This document shows, piece by piece, positions 1-10,294 of a stretch of 64,000 nt of DNA. Location of the stretch: contig OU612070.1 in assembly GCA_914767715.1 (NCBI GenBank), positions 22,620,025 to 22,684,024 on the forward strand, given 5' to 3'. The notes under the pieces were generated by a model. The model did not search any database and was not told where the DNA came from. It worked only from the letters and a program-made list of their open reading frames with translations. Both the position numbers and the translations under genes were made by a program. Numbering within the stretch: position 1 is the first letter of the stretch; each line of letters starts with the position of its first letter. The DNA is from Membranipora membranacea. Lineage: Eukaryota > Bryozoa > Gymnolaemata > Cheilostomatida > Membraniporidae.

Positions 1-115
1 TTGTTATTAATCAGTTGTCACAGCCTTGGCGCCTCTGAATTAAGATTCGTTATGACAGCAAAACAGTGAGTTTTAATTACGGTCGATCATTTTAAAGAGC
101 ATTTAGGTTTAAGTC

Positions 116-180
116 CACGGACTTTAACCGAAATGCCTTTTAAAAATGCAAGTTAAAAGGCATTTCGGTTTAAGTCCGTG
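116..180. repeat. 28-bp-arm hairpin, MITE-like
   Basis: Arms at 116-143 and 153-180 are inverted copies matching at 27 of 28 positions around a 9-nt loop. A weaker inverted copy of one arm, built on the motif GGACTTTAACC, lies at about 354-378. The nested arrangement suggests a MITE remnant. No target-site duplication was found. Confidence 0.6.
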
Positions 181-809
181 CTAACTTTGGCGTAGAGTGA
201 TCCACATTGAATAATCTATTATCACGAGTATTTTTGGAATCCCAATTCTCTACTCGCCAGGTATCATCATGATCCAGACAAAAACAGAATCAAAAATTAC
301 GATCAAAATTTTAATTGCCCTCATTACCATTTTTCGGCAAAAAAGCAATTACGGACTTTAACCCAATTGCCTCTTAACCAATATTAACCAATCTTAACTA
401 ATATTACAGATTTAAACTTGAGTGGTGTGACTACCTCAGAGATGTTTTCCCTCTGATAATCACATGGACTCGACGTCGATTTGCTACAAATGCCTCCTAA
501 ATGATATTCAATCTTGCTCTCACTAGAGCTGTTAATCTCCCTGTAATTTTCATTCTCACTGTCGGATCAGCTAGAGCTGTAATTTTTTGCCATGTTTGAT
601 TTAGATCGTAAGCTTTGTCATTGAATTATGAAATGTCATACACATTTTACCAGCTAAACCACATGGGACAGATAAATAATGCCTTGTATTCACTCATTCA
701 TTCAATAGATAAATTCTGTGTGTTTTGATATCACATGCAAAATATCAAAACCACTGTGTCATAACAATAGCCTTAGTTACAAAGTACTGTATATTCCCAT
801 TATAATATG

Positions 810-882
810 AGGTACTAAAAAGGTACTATTTTCAACAAGTGATCACAACTCCAAAGGAAAAAATTGTACCTTTTTAGTACCT
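810..882. repeat. 17-bp perfect inverted repeat
   Basis: AGGTACTAAAAAGGTAC at 810-826 is perfectly inverted at 866-882, with a 39-nt spacer. It could be a tiny MITE or a hairpin. No flanking gene explains it. Confidence 0.6.
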
Positions 883-1174
883 TCTCATCCCAACTTTGAG
901 GGCAAATATGTCTTGACTGGGCCACAGGCTGCTTTTGAACATAGAATAATGTTCTAAACTAGACTGAGATCTCTAGAATGATACCAAAAAATCTGATCCT
1001 TTACAAGCACTTTAATACAGGTTAAACATCTGTTGTTTTCATCTCATGAGCAACAACAAATTAGCTTGGCTAGGCTAGCTAGGCTAGGGTTTAAACATTC
1101 AAGATCGTTTTGGGTATTACTATCAGTGATCATTAACATGTGGTGGTAGGTAACCTGCTACTGAACCATTCATA

Positions 1175-1209
<35 letters not shown>

Positions 1210-1417
1210 CATATAACTCATCATTGGTGCTGTGAGTGTGAACAAAATCAAATAAGGAGAACATCTAATAATAAAATTGCTCATGTTCATACACTTGTCT
1301 TTGATTATGGTTGAATCAAGGAGTTACCTCTTGGTTGAATAACTAAGCCAGTCCATAAAACATCAAAATTTGTTTTTCATTTCAAAACAAAAATTTCTCC
1401 ATCATCATCTTCTTAGT

Positions 1418-1463
1418 TAGCCTGTCTTGACAGGCTTTGTTCAAAGCTTGTCAAGACAGGCTA
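1418..1463. repeat. 21-bp-arm hairpin
   Basis: TAGCCTGTCTTGACAGGCTTT at 1418-1438 is inverted at 1443-1463 with one mismatch and a 4-nt loop. Each arm itself contains a smaller inverted motif (AGCCTGTC, GACAGGCT), so it can also fold internally. Probably a transposon relic. Confidence 0.6.
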
Positions 1464-1826
1464 CTTCTTGGCATGACATTAAATAGGTGGGGAGTATCCA
1501 TAATAAGGCATAATAATCTTCATGATCTACTCTTCCAAGGAGTCACTCCTTGATTCTTACTTCTAGAAAAGTACATACCTGATTTACTTGTCTCAAGCTT
1601 TTCAGTGAGACACTTCTTCTTGAGGACTTTCCATTTACTCCTCCATTGGTTGCCCTCTTTGTTTTCCTTATCACCATGTTTTTCATTACTTACTTACTTG
1701 GTACTTGCCGACGTAATCACCAACTTCAGGTAGGTTTGAAGACTCCGGTAATGTGGCTAGCCATATGTCCGTTAACATTTTCAAGGTCAAGATATCCGGG
1801 TCAGGGCAAGGAATGGGAGGGCAGGG

Positions 1827-2372
1827 TTAACCGGGAGAGCAGAGGAGTCTGTCCGTCCTGTTAAGATCATTCCAAATCTTGCTAGTCGAGATGAAGAAAG
1901 TTGCAATGTGAGCTTTAGTTCTATGGTGCTCTACTCTGTATTGCTTGCCATGTCGTCGGCTACTAAGCTTGCAGTCTGATAGCGATACATAATTGGAGAT
2001 GTCGGTGTTGATCTCCCCGTAGTGCATCGCCCTGAACATACAGGTGCGCCTTCTATCTCTCCTCTCAGCTAGTGGTTTCCAATCCAATTTCTGTAGAAGA
2101 GCTGTGGTCGAAGTATGGCTGGTCCGAGGGATGTTAAGGACCGTCCTGGCCGATCTTCTCTGTACCGCTTCTACATCTTTGGATAGTGTCTTTGGTAGTG
2201 GGTCCCAAGCACAGGATGCGTACTCGAGCACCGGTCTGACCAGTTGCTTGTATGCTCTGGCACAGAGGACAGTAGACTGGGGTGGAATGGTTCGTCTCAC
2301 AAATCCAAGAGTGGTTGAGGCTTTGCCTGTGATCTGTGTGATGTGTGAGTGCCATTTTAGGTCACCTAACAC
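1827..2372 (-). pseudogene. LINE RT C-terminal region
   Basis: This frame continues the reverse transcriptase after the one-base shift, starting at LGDLKWHSHI. It contains the typical post-RT blocks of Jockey/CR1 elements: YKQLVRPVLEYASCAWDP, VQRRSARTVLN and the terminal FFISTSKIWNDL. No RNase H or cysteine motif follows. The overlap with the upstream ORF is only 11 bases, consistent with a single indel. Confidence 0.8.
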
Positions 2373-4764
2373 CTAGGTACTTGATGGAGTCGACTAGAGG
2401 TATCTCTTCATCATGGAGGCGATAGGGCATGGTGGTTGCCTTGGATCTCTTACGGCTGAACCGGATAGTCTCACACTTAGCAGGATGGAATTTCATAACC
2501 CATTTGGTTTCCCAGTCTTCGAGGGAGAGGAGGTCTCGTTGAAGTTGGTCAGATTTGTCGGTAGTTGTGTAAATTATAGTGTCATCGGCAAATAGTCTCA
2601 CTTTAGATCTGACGGCTGATGGCAGGTCGTTGATGTATAGTAGGAACAGCGACGGGCCGACAACCGAGCCTTGAGGAACCCCAGATGTGACAGGGCACCA
2701 CTCAGACTTTGTACCTTGTAGGGTTACAGCTTGTGAGCGGTCTCTGAGGAATTCTGCGGTCCACTCAGTTAACTGTTTGCTGACACCAACAGTTTCTAGC
2801 TTTCGAATAAGTTTTGCATGGTTTACTTTATCAAAAGCTTTGCTAAAGTCTAACACACATGCATCCACTTCTTTGCCGTCGTCCAGTTCTTTAGACACAT
2901 CTGCAACCAGTTCTACTAATTGTGTTTCACAGCTAAGGTTGCTGCGGAAGCTGTGTTGGGTAGGGCATAGGATGTTGTTGCCCTCCACAAACTTCATTTG
3001 GTGGCTCGTCACGATGTGTTCTAACATTTTGCTGGCTATGCAGGTTAGGCTGATGGGGCGGTAGTTCTCTGGCTTGCATTTGTCGCCCTTTTTGAAAATT
3101 GGGGTGACATTGGCCATCTTCCAGTCGTCTGGGATACTGCTGGTTTCCAGAGACTTGTTGTAGATATTTGTCAGAGGAGCTGCCACCACCTCAGCTGTCT
3201 CTTTAAGTAGTCGTGCATCAGGTCCAGTTGTTTTGTTTGGGTTGATGTCCTGCAACAGGTTTGGGACACCTGCTACTTTGACTTTGAGGTTTGTCATGTG
3301 GGGCTCAGAGCTCGGGCTTCCTGCTGTTGGTGGTTGGTCTGATGTAGCAGAAAATACAGACTGAAACTGATGGTTTAAGGCATCAGTAATGCTCTTAGGA
3401 TCTGTGAGTAGTTTGTTGTCGGTTTTGATGGCAGAGATACCAGTAGTGTCCGACCTACGGTGCTTCACATAGGTCCAGAAGCGCTTGTTTAGGTCGGTTG
3501 GTTTAGCTGAGGGGTCAGTAAGCATATTGTGTATGTACTGATTGTGCTCCCTTCTTACTATACACTGTACTTTCCTTTTGTATTGTTTGTATCTTTCTTC
3601 AATTTTTGGCTTTCCTGTTTCTTTACTCTTCTGGAAGAGTTCATCTCTCTTGATCATCAGTGATCTGAGATATGGGCCAATCCAGGGGCAAGAATCTTTT
3701 CGTCGAACTGTTTTGGTTGGTATAAACAGTTTGGATGCTTCTTCTAGGTGTGACTTGAGAGTGTTCCATAGTTGGTTTGGGGTGTCATCAGAGTGTGAAA
3801 GGTGGCTCATTTTACTACCCAGATGATCTCTCAGTCCAGACCAGTCGGCCAGTTGGATGTCTCGTTGGCTCTGGCGTTTATTGCCAAAGTTGAGCGCCAA
3901 CTCTACGAGGGGTATATCATGATCACTTATACCGGGAATCACAATGACCTTATTTACCCTGAGTGGCATGTTAGTTATCATAAGGTCCAGAGGGTTGGAG
4001 TCACGGGTGGGCTCAGTGACCATCTGCTTCAGCTCATACTCGTTAAGCCTCTCAAGGAAGTCCAGGTGGATTCCAATTTGGCAGGGGTTGGGCTTAAGGG
4101 AGAGATTTAACCAGTCCCAGCTAAGGAGGTTGAAATCCCCACCTAGGAGTATGTCATAATGTCTCTGTTTGATAAGGAGATCGAGAGTTTCAAAGAGGAT
4201 GGGGATAGTAATCTTGTCATTCACATCAGGTCTGTAACATGCTCCTAGTAACATGTCCCGCTGTCCTTTGCATGACAGTTTTACCCAAAGTATCTCTGCA
4301 GTGGTAGTTGTGAGTGCGAGTGTTGATCATATGTTCTCAGCAACTGCTACGAGTACTCCACCTCCTCTACCTGTCTCCCTATCTCTTCTATAGACTGTAT
4401 AGTGGGTAAGTTCTAGTTCGGCAGTATTCACTGCATTATCAAGCCACGTTTCTGTAGCTATTATAATATCGGGTTTGCAACCATCAAGGAGATTGAGCCA
4501 TGCGCCTTTCTTACCAGGTAGAGAGCGGCAGTTTACATTGATTATCTTCAGTGGCTTTCCCTTGCTCCATGTTGGTTTGGGTTTGCACTGGGAAGAAGAG
4601 TGTCTTGGTTCTAACTGGCCATCAGTTGATGGTATGCTGTCAATTGATGGTATGCTGGAGAGGCTTGAGCTTGAAATGATGTTGGTGTTCTCATGGGGTT
4701 GCTCACCCCTGTCTTCATCACAGTCACAGTTGTGGCACATCAAGTTTATACTAGAGTGGCCCAA
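2362..4764 (-). pseudogene. LINE endonuclease and reverse transcriptase ORF
   Basis: One frame runs from 4764 to 2362, interrupted by a TGA at 4327-4329 just after the motif GRGGGVLVAVAEN. The endonuclease carries IIIATETWLDN, LLGGDFNLLSW and the catalytic ISDHD. The reverse transcriptase follows with ENYRPISLTC, LDFSKAFDKV, SGVPQGS and the catalytic box LFADDTIIY. The frame ends in YLGVR and stops at 2362, where a one-base shift moves the remaining C-terminal region into another frame (1827-2372). The protein would copy element RNA at a nicked genomic target. The stop and shift show it is inactive. Confidence 0.85.
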
Positions 4765-4890
4765 CCGGCTGTAATCATCTGAAAGGATATTATGGCAATC
4801 AATATGATACCAAACCCCACATATATCACATAGGATGGCTTTCTGTTCCTAGTTCACTGCAGTGTGGCAGACACCACACAGATACGGTGT
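4725..4890 (-). pseudogene. PHD finger segment of the LINE
   Basis: The minus-strand frame continuous with the endonuclease reads LCGVCH, then ILCDICGVWYH, then a Cys in IDCHN, and finally MCHNC. This is the C4HC3 spacing of a PHD finger. A TAG at 4849-4851 stands where family members usually have Trp, between the first and second cysteine pairs. PHD fingers occur in CR1-type and related LINEs of several invertebrates, where they may help bind chromatin or nucleic acid. The frame opens no later than about 4930. Confidence 0.7.
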
Positions 4891-5092
4891 ACTGGACTCT
4901 GAGATGGTGGATGTGAGAGGTGACTGTGCAGTTTTATTGCTCTTCTGTTAGGTCTATCTTCTGGTGCTGGTGGTCAGTACAGGCTGCTAAAAGTTTCTTC
5001 AGTGATCATAAGATGTGTGGGCTCCAGGATTGGGTGGCCTTGATAAGATTTGGGTTGGTTTGGATAAGATATGTGGTAAAGTTTAAGAGATT

Positions 5093-5281
5093 TTAAGAGC
5101 TTTCTAAAATTTTGGACTGGCTGCCATCTTGTTGACCTTGACCATTAGTCAGGGCAGCAAGCCTATCAAATACCTCAATGTTCCTCTGAACCCTACCATC
5201 TATTGCTTTAAAGGTTCCTGTCTCTCTCACAAAATGGAGAAAAGTAATGATTTCCTGGTCACTGAATACAGCACTTGGCAT
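5093..5281 (-). pseudogene. Myb/SANT-like domain fragment
   Basis: From an ATG at 5281 the minus strand encodes about 62 residues including VFSDQEIITFLHFVRE, then an IDGRVQRN stretch and VFDRLAALTN. That fits the Myb/SANT-like (trihelix) domain found in accessory proteins of Harbinger and related transposons: an acidic first helix, then DG..RN, then V-F-x-x-aromatic/Leu. The third helix is missing and the frame ends at 5093. It may be a lone first exon or a relic. The assignment rests on pattern only. Confidence 0.35.
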
Positions 5282-5289
5282 GATAAACT

Positions 5290-5658
5290 GTGTATAAGAT
5301 AAAGTTTTTGGAGAGTTCACAAAATATGTCTACTAGATTTCTGAATTTTTTCACAAGTTCCCTCCTACGATGTTCAATTCTACCTCCTATCATAAGAGAG
5401 TTGATCGATATGAGTTCTCTACTCATTCCCATGGATCGGACTATTTCCAAAACCGACAGAACACGACTCCAGAAAGCGATCAACCAAATCCGGTTCAAAT
5501 CCGTACCAACTCCGTTTCCATGGATCGATAACTCCCGAAATCCTCCCGAGATCGAAGCATGGGAACATAATGATTCTATTGATCTCACTAAAATAATTAG
5601 ACAAGTCATTATTATCAGAGATGCAACCAACAATACTGTCTTAAATGCTATCAGCTGA
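5290..5658 (+). CDS. Orphan ORF, 122 codons, unknown
   Basis: The ORF is more GC-rich than its surroundings between about 5400 and 5600 and uses varied codons, unlike the AT-rich spacers. Its C-terminal half (IPMDRTISKTDRTRLQKAI, then VPTPFPWID and LTKIIRQVIIIRD) looks protein-like, but I recognise no family. The opposite strand is also open (5259-5669) with a hydrophobic N-terminus. Either strand could be a fragment of a transposon or host exon. No clear splice sites were found. Confidence 0.25.
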   Translation: MYKIKFLESSQNMSTRFLNFFTSSLLRCSILPPIIRELIDMSSLLIPMDRTISKTDRTRLQKAINQIRFKSVPTPFPWIDNSRNPPEIEAWEHNDSIDLTKIIRQVIIIRDATNNTVLNAIS

Positions 5659-5659
5659 C

Positions 5660-7214
5660 TAACAAACATTTATGTGACCTCATTTTTGAAGCCAGACAAC
5701 TCATTATCTTCGGGTCTTAGCTTCAACAACAATATTGCCCCGCTAATAGGTATCTATTTTAGGATAAGGAAATGTTGCCATTGTAGGTAGTAATAATGTG
5801 ATGTGTTAACAAATAGAAAATAATCTTAAACTCCAGTTGATAAATTTATGTCTTTCATTGCCTATGCTTGTGATTATGTCAAACCACCGAAACTTACAAA
5901 ATGCACTGAGGGATCTATGAGATTGATTGAGATGCTCAGCAACACACAGGGGTGGCTTCATGCTGCTAGGGCCGGCCATGAGGAGGTTGTACTAGAGAAG
6001 GCCTCGAAACAGCGCTTGACTCATGGTTTCTAGCTGAAGACCTGTGTGTTGTGCAGTGGTACGCGCACCACTGTATGTTGTATCAATAGCTTGAATAATG
6101 CCAGCCTTTCATGCCCTGTTATGTGTGATACTTATAACAATCAACCCATAGGGATTTCATACAAAAATTATAGATTGCACTATTCTGTTGAAGTGACTGA
6201 ATCCACCTACCAACAAATACTGCTTAGTAAGAATTGCATTTGAGTGAACTCATGTCCAAGCAGTATGAGTTGTGTCAGGAGAAGCATGTGATCATAGTTT
6301 ATCCATTGCCCTACACAAGCCCTAGGGTCTGACCAGCGTCTGATGACTTTCTCACAGGGAGTTAGCCAGTTGCAGTCAAACATCATATCTACTGGTCACT
6401 TGGCGGGTTTTTTTAATTAAAATTACTGCTTTTCTGCTTTGAATTTGCAGTCCATAATTAACATTGATCACATAAATGGGAAAGTTTTGGGTCATTGTAC
6501 ATGAAATTCAGCCATGCAGCTATTTGTTGGTAAATTTGTTCTCTTGAAATCTGAAATGCCAGTTGACAAATTCATGTCATAGTTGAGCTGATGCTAGCTA
6601 GTGTCACTGAGTCAAAAGAAATTTGGGAACAATCGCCCATAAAATGAATTGAATTTGTGCTCCTGAACTCTCAATCACGTGGTGATAATTTTGTCTCTTT
6701 CCTGGAGCTGATGCAGGTGTCACTGATACAAAAATAAATTTGGCGCCCATAAAATGAATTGAATAGGTTTGTTGAAATGATTAGTTGACGATAGCATACA
6801 TGTGTATCCCTCATGTATACATAATAGTGTTGAATAGTTTGAATTATGCCAGCCTTTTATGCCTTGTTATGTGTGATACTTTTAACAATCAGCCTACATA
6901 GGGATTTTATTACAAACAGTACAGATGTCACTATTCTTTTCAAGTTATTGAATCCACCTAACAGCCATGTTAACATGAACTGCTGAATCCAGCTTTGAGA
7001 GAAACAACACAGCTAATAGTCATATTTATGACTAATAACTTGTTTTCGATGGGTGTATTTTGTTTAGGATAATGCTCTGATGGATTGGAAATGCTGGGGC
7101 ACGAGGCAAGGGTGCAAATTTTCAATTCCTGAGCTAGCTGTACAGTACTATTGTGATTGGAGACCTATATGTTCTCTCATGAAAATGAACTTTACTTATA
7201 ATTCTGTTTTTCAG
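5660..7214. other. Non-coding spacer with diverged duplications
   Basis: No exon was recognised. Two duplicated stretches are annotated separately. A short ORF at 5848-6033 resembles nothing I know. Confidence 0.5.
6081..6967 (+). repeat. Pair of diverged direct repeats
   Basis: About 135 bp at 6081-6215 recur at about 6831-6967. Both contain ATGCCAGCCTTT, TGTTATGTGTGATACTT, AACAATCA and GAATCCACCTA, with substitutions and small gaps. Between them, a second pair (6583-6655 and 6705-6765) shares GAGCTGATGC and GCCCATAAAATGAATTGAAT. This may be an old segmental or nested repeat. Confidence 0.6.
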
Positions 7215-7692
7215 ACGAAGACCTTACGTGCCCAGAAAATTCACTCGAAGGGAATGTCAACAATACATCAGATCCAGGTACCGCTGATCCTCATCATAAT
7301 CTCAGAAGAAACATGCAGCAATTTGTCTCCAGGTCAGTAGGTTATGTTTTGTTACATTCTCATCTTCATCTACACTACACCTTTTAACCAGATACCACGT
7401 TATCTTGTCTTGGTTATTTTGCAGCAACATGATCTGACCCACGATTCAATACATTACTTTGATTAAAAATTTCTTATGCCTGATTGATAATTGCAAAAGA
7501 CACTCTCAAAACTCTGACAAGGCATTGCAATGCTCTTGCATATTTGATTTCAATCATACTCAAATTCTTCTGAGATTGGTATAGCAAGACTTGCAAGGGT
7601 CTCCAGACTGCTGACATAACTGTGGCTCAGAATTGTGATACTGTTGCAGCTGGCCTATTTTTGACTAAAGTGGCAAGATAACCTTCAGTTTA

Positions 7693-8140
7693 TGCCTGGT
7701 GCCCAATTGCAGAAGCCAATCACTAAAGTCTCAAGACTCTTGCAAGGCCTTGTAATGTTGTTCTTGCATGGATTTTACCAGTCTTGAAATTTCATGATTC
7801 TCAGTTGCATAAGATTTCACTCTAGAGTTCTTGCAGCTGTTCTGCAACAATCTTACAACTTCTAAGATTGTGGTTCACGATTTATTGCAGAAACTCACAG
7901 ACTTTATTCAAATCTAAGTCAAATTATATCATATACAGCCGAAATCTTAGCTCTTTGGTTGACAATTAATATTTGTACGATATCACGTTGCAACTGGCTT
8001 GCAACAATATCAGAATTCTGACGCTGTCAGACTTCTGAGGTTGGTCTTGAGACTCCTAAAACGCTAAGATCGATGTGAGCAAGCATTGAAAAAACTGCTT
8101 TCAGACCCAAAAAATTGTTGCAATTGGGAACCAGGGCTTA
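7693..8140. mobile_element. MITE-like insertion in an intron
   Basis: The left end GCCTGGTGCCCAATTGCAG (about 7694-7712) is inverted at the right end as TTGCAATTGGGAACCAGGGC (about 8118-8137), with small mismatches. The roughly 450-bp interior has repeated short motifs such as CTTGCAAGG but no ORF. It sits between the first and second visible exons of the transposase gene. No target-site duplication could be fixed. Confidence 0.4.
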
Positions 8141-9465
8141 CAATAAAATAATACTGGAAAATGATTTCAAGTAATACAAGTCACCAGTTAGTTGTAACAT
8201 GTTTATCATCTTTATTTCAGGTTTGTTCTGCATCTGTACAGCAAAGGGAGTACTACTCGCAGCCAGATTCAAAGTGTTATTGATGGTGCATCAGCGTTAT
8301 TAGTGGAAACCATGACTCAGCTACGAGAAGCATGTATGGAAGTATTGGGAGGTATGAAGTTGGTCTTATTTTGTCATTTGTTTGTGAATGATGAATAATG
8401 AAAATATATGCTGCCACATAAAATTTGTCCTCTTTCGCAAACACTGAGTCAGATTACTTATCGAACCCCCAAGCTAGAACCAGAAATATTATGAAATTAT
8501 GAATGAGAAAAGTGTAGACAACTTCACAATAATTCTTTTTGCGCTGCTATAATCAGGGAGGGTGTTAGGGAGGGAGATTATATCGTATCCTCAGTGTCAG
8601 TGTTGGTTTTGTTATTTTCAATGTTTCTTCGTAGTATATAAAATAAAATGAAATCGCCAAGTCAAATTGACATTATTGGCTTTAACATAAGGATTACAGA
8701 GAAATAAGATATTTCTAGTTTTCAATGTGAATATCACTCTAGGCAGGGAGAATTCCCTGCTCTAGGTAATACCGCCTTGCACCATTACTTCAGTTGAAAA
8801 TGGCTAAATCAACCTAAGTGTGCTCTTTACAAGGCTTGTCTTTTTGTATAGTGACCCAGGCCCATTTCAAATTCAATGCATCATTATTTTTTGCCAATTT
8901 TCAATTTCTAAAACCGGTGGGGCATAAAGTGGTGTTTATCACTTTATCACTTTCTTGTATTCTAATAGATGACCCGAAGCTGAAGATCAAGGTAATGAAT
9001 GTATTTGCTGCTGAATCAGACCCTTTTCTGAACCACCGGTCTGAATATTCACGTATAAAAACAATGGTGGTGATGGGGCTTGTTGAATCAAGAGAACTGG
9101 CCATACGATCCCGACTTGATAGCAAATCTATATGTACTCAAACTGTGGCAACTACTGTGCAATACATTCCACTCAAAGACACTCTCCAGCTCCTATACAG
9201 AAACAAAGAGTTTAGTGACTCCCTAGATTCCCATCAACAATGGTAGGTCTGATTTCGAAACAATCAAAAATGTTTTTACTAGCAAATGCATAAGATTAAC
9301 ATAAAGATCCAGTCATAAACACTGTGGTTATCACAGTGTCTAATGATTGACGAATTAACCTTTACATGTGGTGGTCGTTAAACTTAAATTTTAACGGTAC
9401 AATTTTTTGGAACTGTCCATTATCGATCATTGCTTTGTAGCCCCAGTGTGACGTTCCATCAATAA

Positions 9466-9501
9466 TATCACAGAGTAAGGATATATCCTTACTCTGTGAT
9501 A
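9466..9501. repeat. 36-bp perfect palindrome
   Basis: TATCACAGAGTAAGGATA is followed directly by its exact reverse complement. A second copy with the same arm (ATCACAGAGTAAGGAT) and a single central base is at 60679-60711. It lies in the intron between exons at 9242 and 9553. Confidence 0.75.
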
Positions 9502-9552
9502 ATATGCTTGAGAGCAGTTTTGTTTATTTTCTGGCAGTATTTCTTATTTCAG

Positions 9553-10294
9553 GGAGCAACACAATGGAGTTGGCACACTTCTGAAGAGCAATCCGCTATT
9601 TCTGAGACATCCAAGAGCTTTAAAGATAGCTGTCTATAATGATGATATTGAAGTCGGGAATCCTTTGGGAAGCAAAACAGGAGTCAATAAACTTACTATG
9701 TTCTATTGGAACCTACTCAACAGCCCTAACAAGAGCAGTCTATCGTCAATACACCTGGCAATGATTGCATATGCTAGTGACGTTAAAAAGTATGGCCACG
9801 CTAAGGTACTTAAACCTTTTCTAGACGATCTTAAGGCCCTAGAAAAGGGAGTAACGTTAGACATAGTAGATGGCAAGGTGTATGGAGCTGTGGTACACCT
9901 ACCTGATGACAACCTTGCTGCCAATGAGACCCAGGGCTTTGTTGGGAGCTTCTCAGCCAACTACTTCTGCAGGTTTTGCAAAATGCACCAAGCTGACACC
10001 AAGCGTTGCTGCCGAGAAGATGAATCGCTGCTAAGAAATGCCAGTGACCACAACATTGACCTGGAGACAGCAGCTGCTCACCCCCAGTCTTCATCAGAGC
10101 ATGGGGTGAAAGCAGTGTGTATTCAATGAACTGGAATATTTCAGCCCGATAGAGTCGTTCACACCAGATGCCATGCACGATATCTTTGAAGGTGTTGCAA
10201 AGAAGGAGATCTCGCTCTTTCTTGGATATACCCTAACATCTAAACTGATCACACTGGCTGAGCTGAACAACATTGTCAGTTTATTCAACTGTGG
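9553..10294 (+). pseudogene. Core exon of the CACTA-like transposase, frameshifted
   Basis: This longest exon begins after an acceptor at 9551-9552 and runs without interruption through the putative catalytic region (DDIEVGNPLGS, IHLAMIAYASDVKKYG, LKPFLDDLKALE) and FCRFCKMHQ. At about 10110 the frame is lost after HGVKAVC. The next frame resumes at FNELEYFSP and PDAMHDIFEGV and reaches a GTGAGT donor at 10295. Exon length 742 is one base more than the phases allow, confirming a single-base insertion or an assembly error. Confidence 0.75.

Larger units (their letters stand above)
1..1640. other. Non-coding flank
   Basis: I see no exon or recognisable protein here. The stretch is AT-rich and carries three hairpins, annotated separately, and a TA microsatellite at about 1172-1208. 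Confidence 0.6.
1827..4950 (-). mobile_element. CR1-like non-LTR retrotransposon (LINE), decayed
   Basis: On the minus strand this stretch reads, in order, a PHD-type zinc finger, an apurinic-type endonuclease and a reverse transcriptase with the C-terminal region typical of the Jockey/CR1 group. There is no RNase H. The coding region is broken by at least two in-frame stops and one frameshift, so the copy is dead. The 3' untranslated end probably runs to about 1640-1720. The 5' end near 4950 has no clear border. CR1 placement rests on the PHD finger and C-terminal layout and is inference. Confidence 0.85.
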
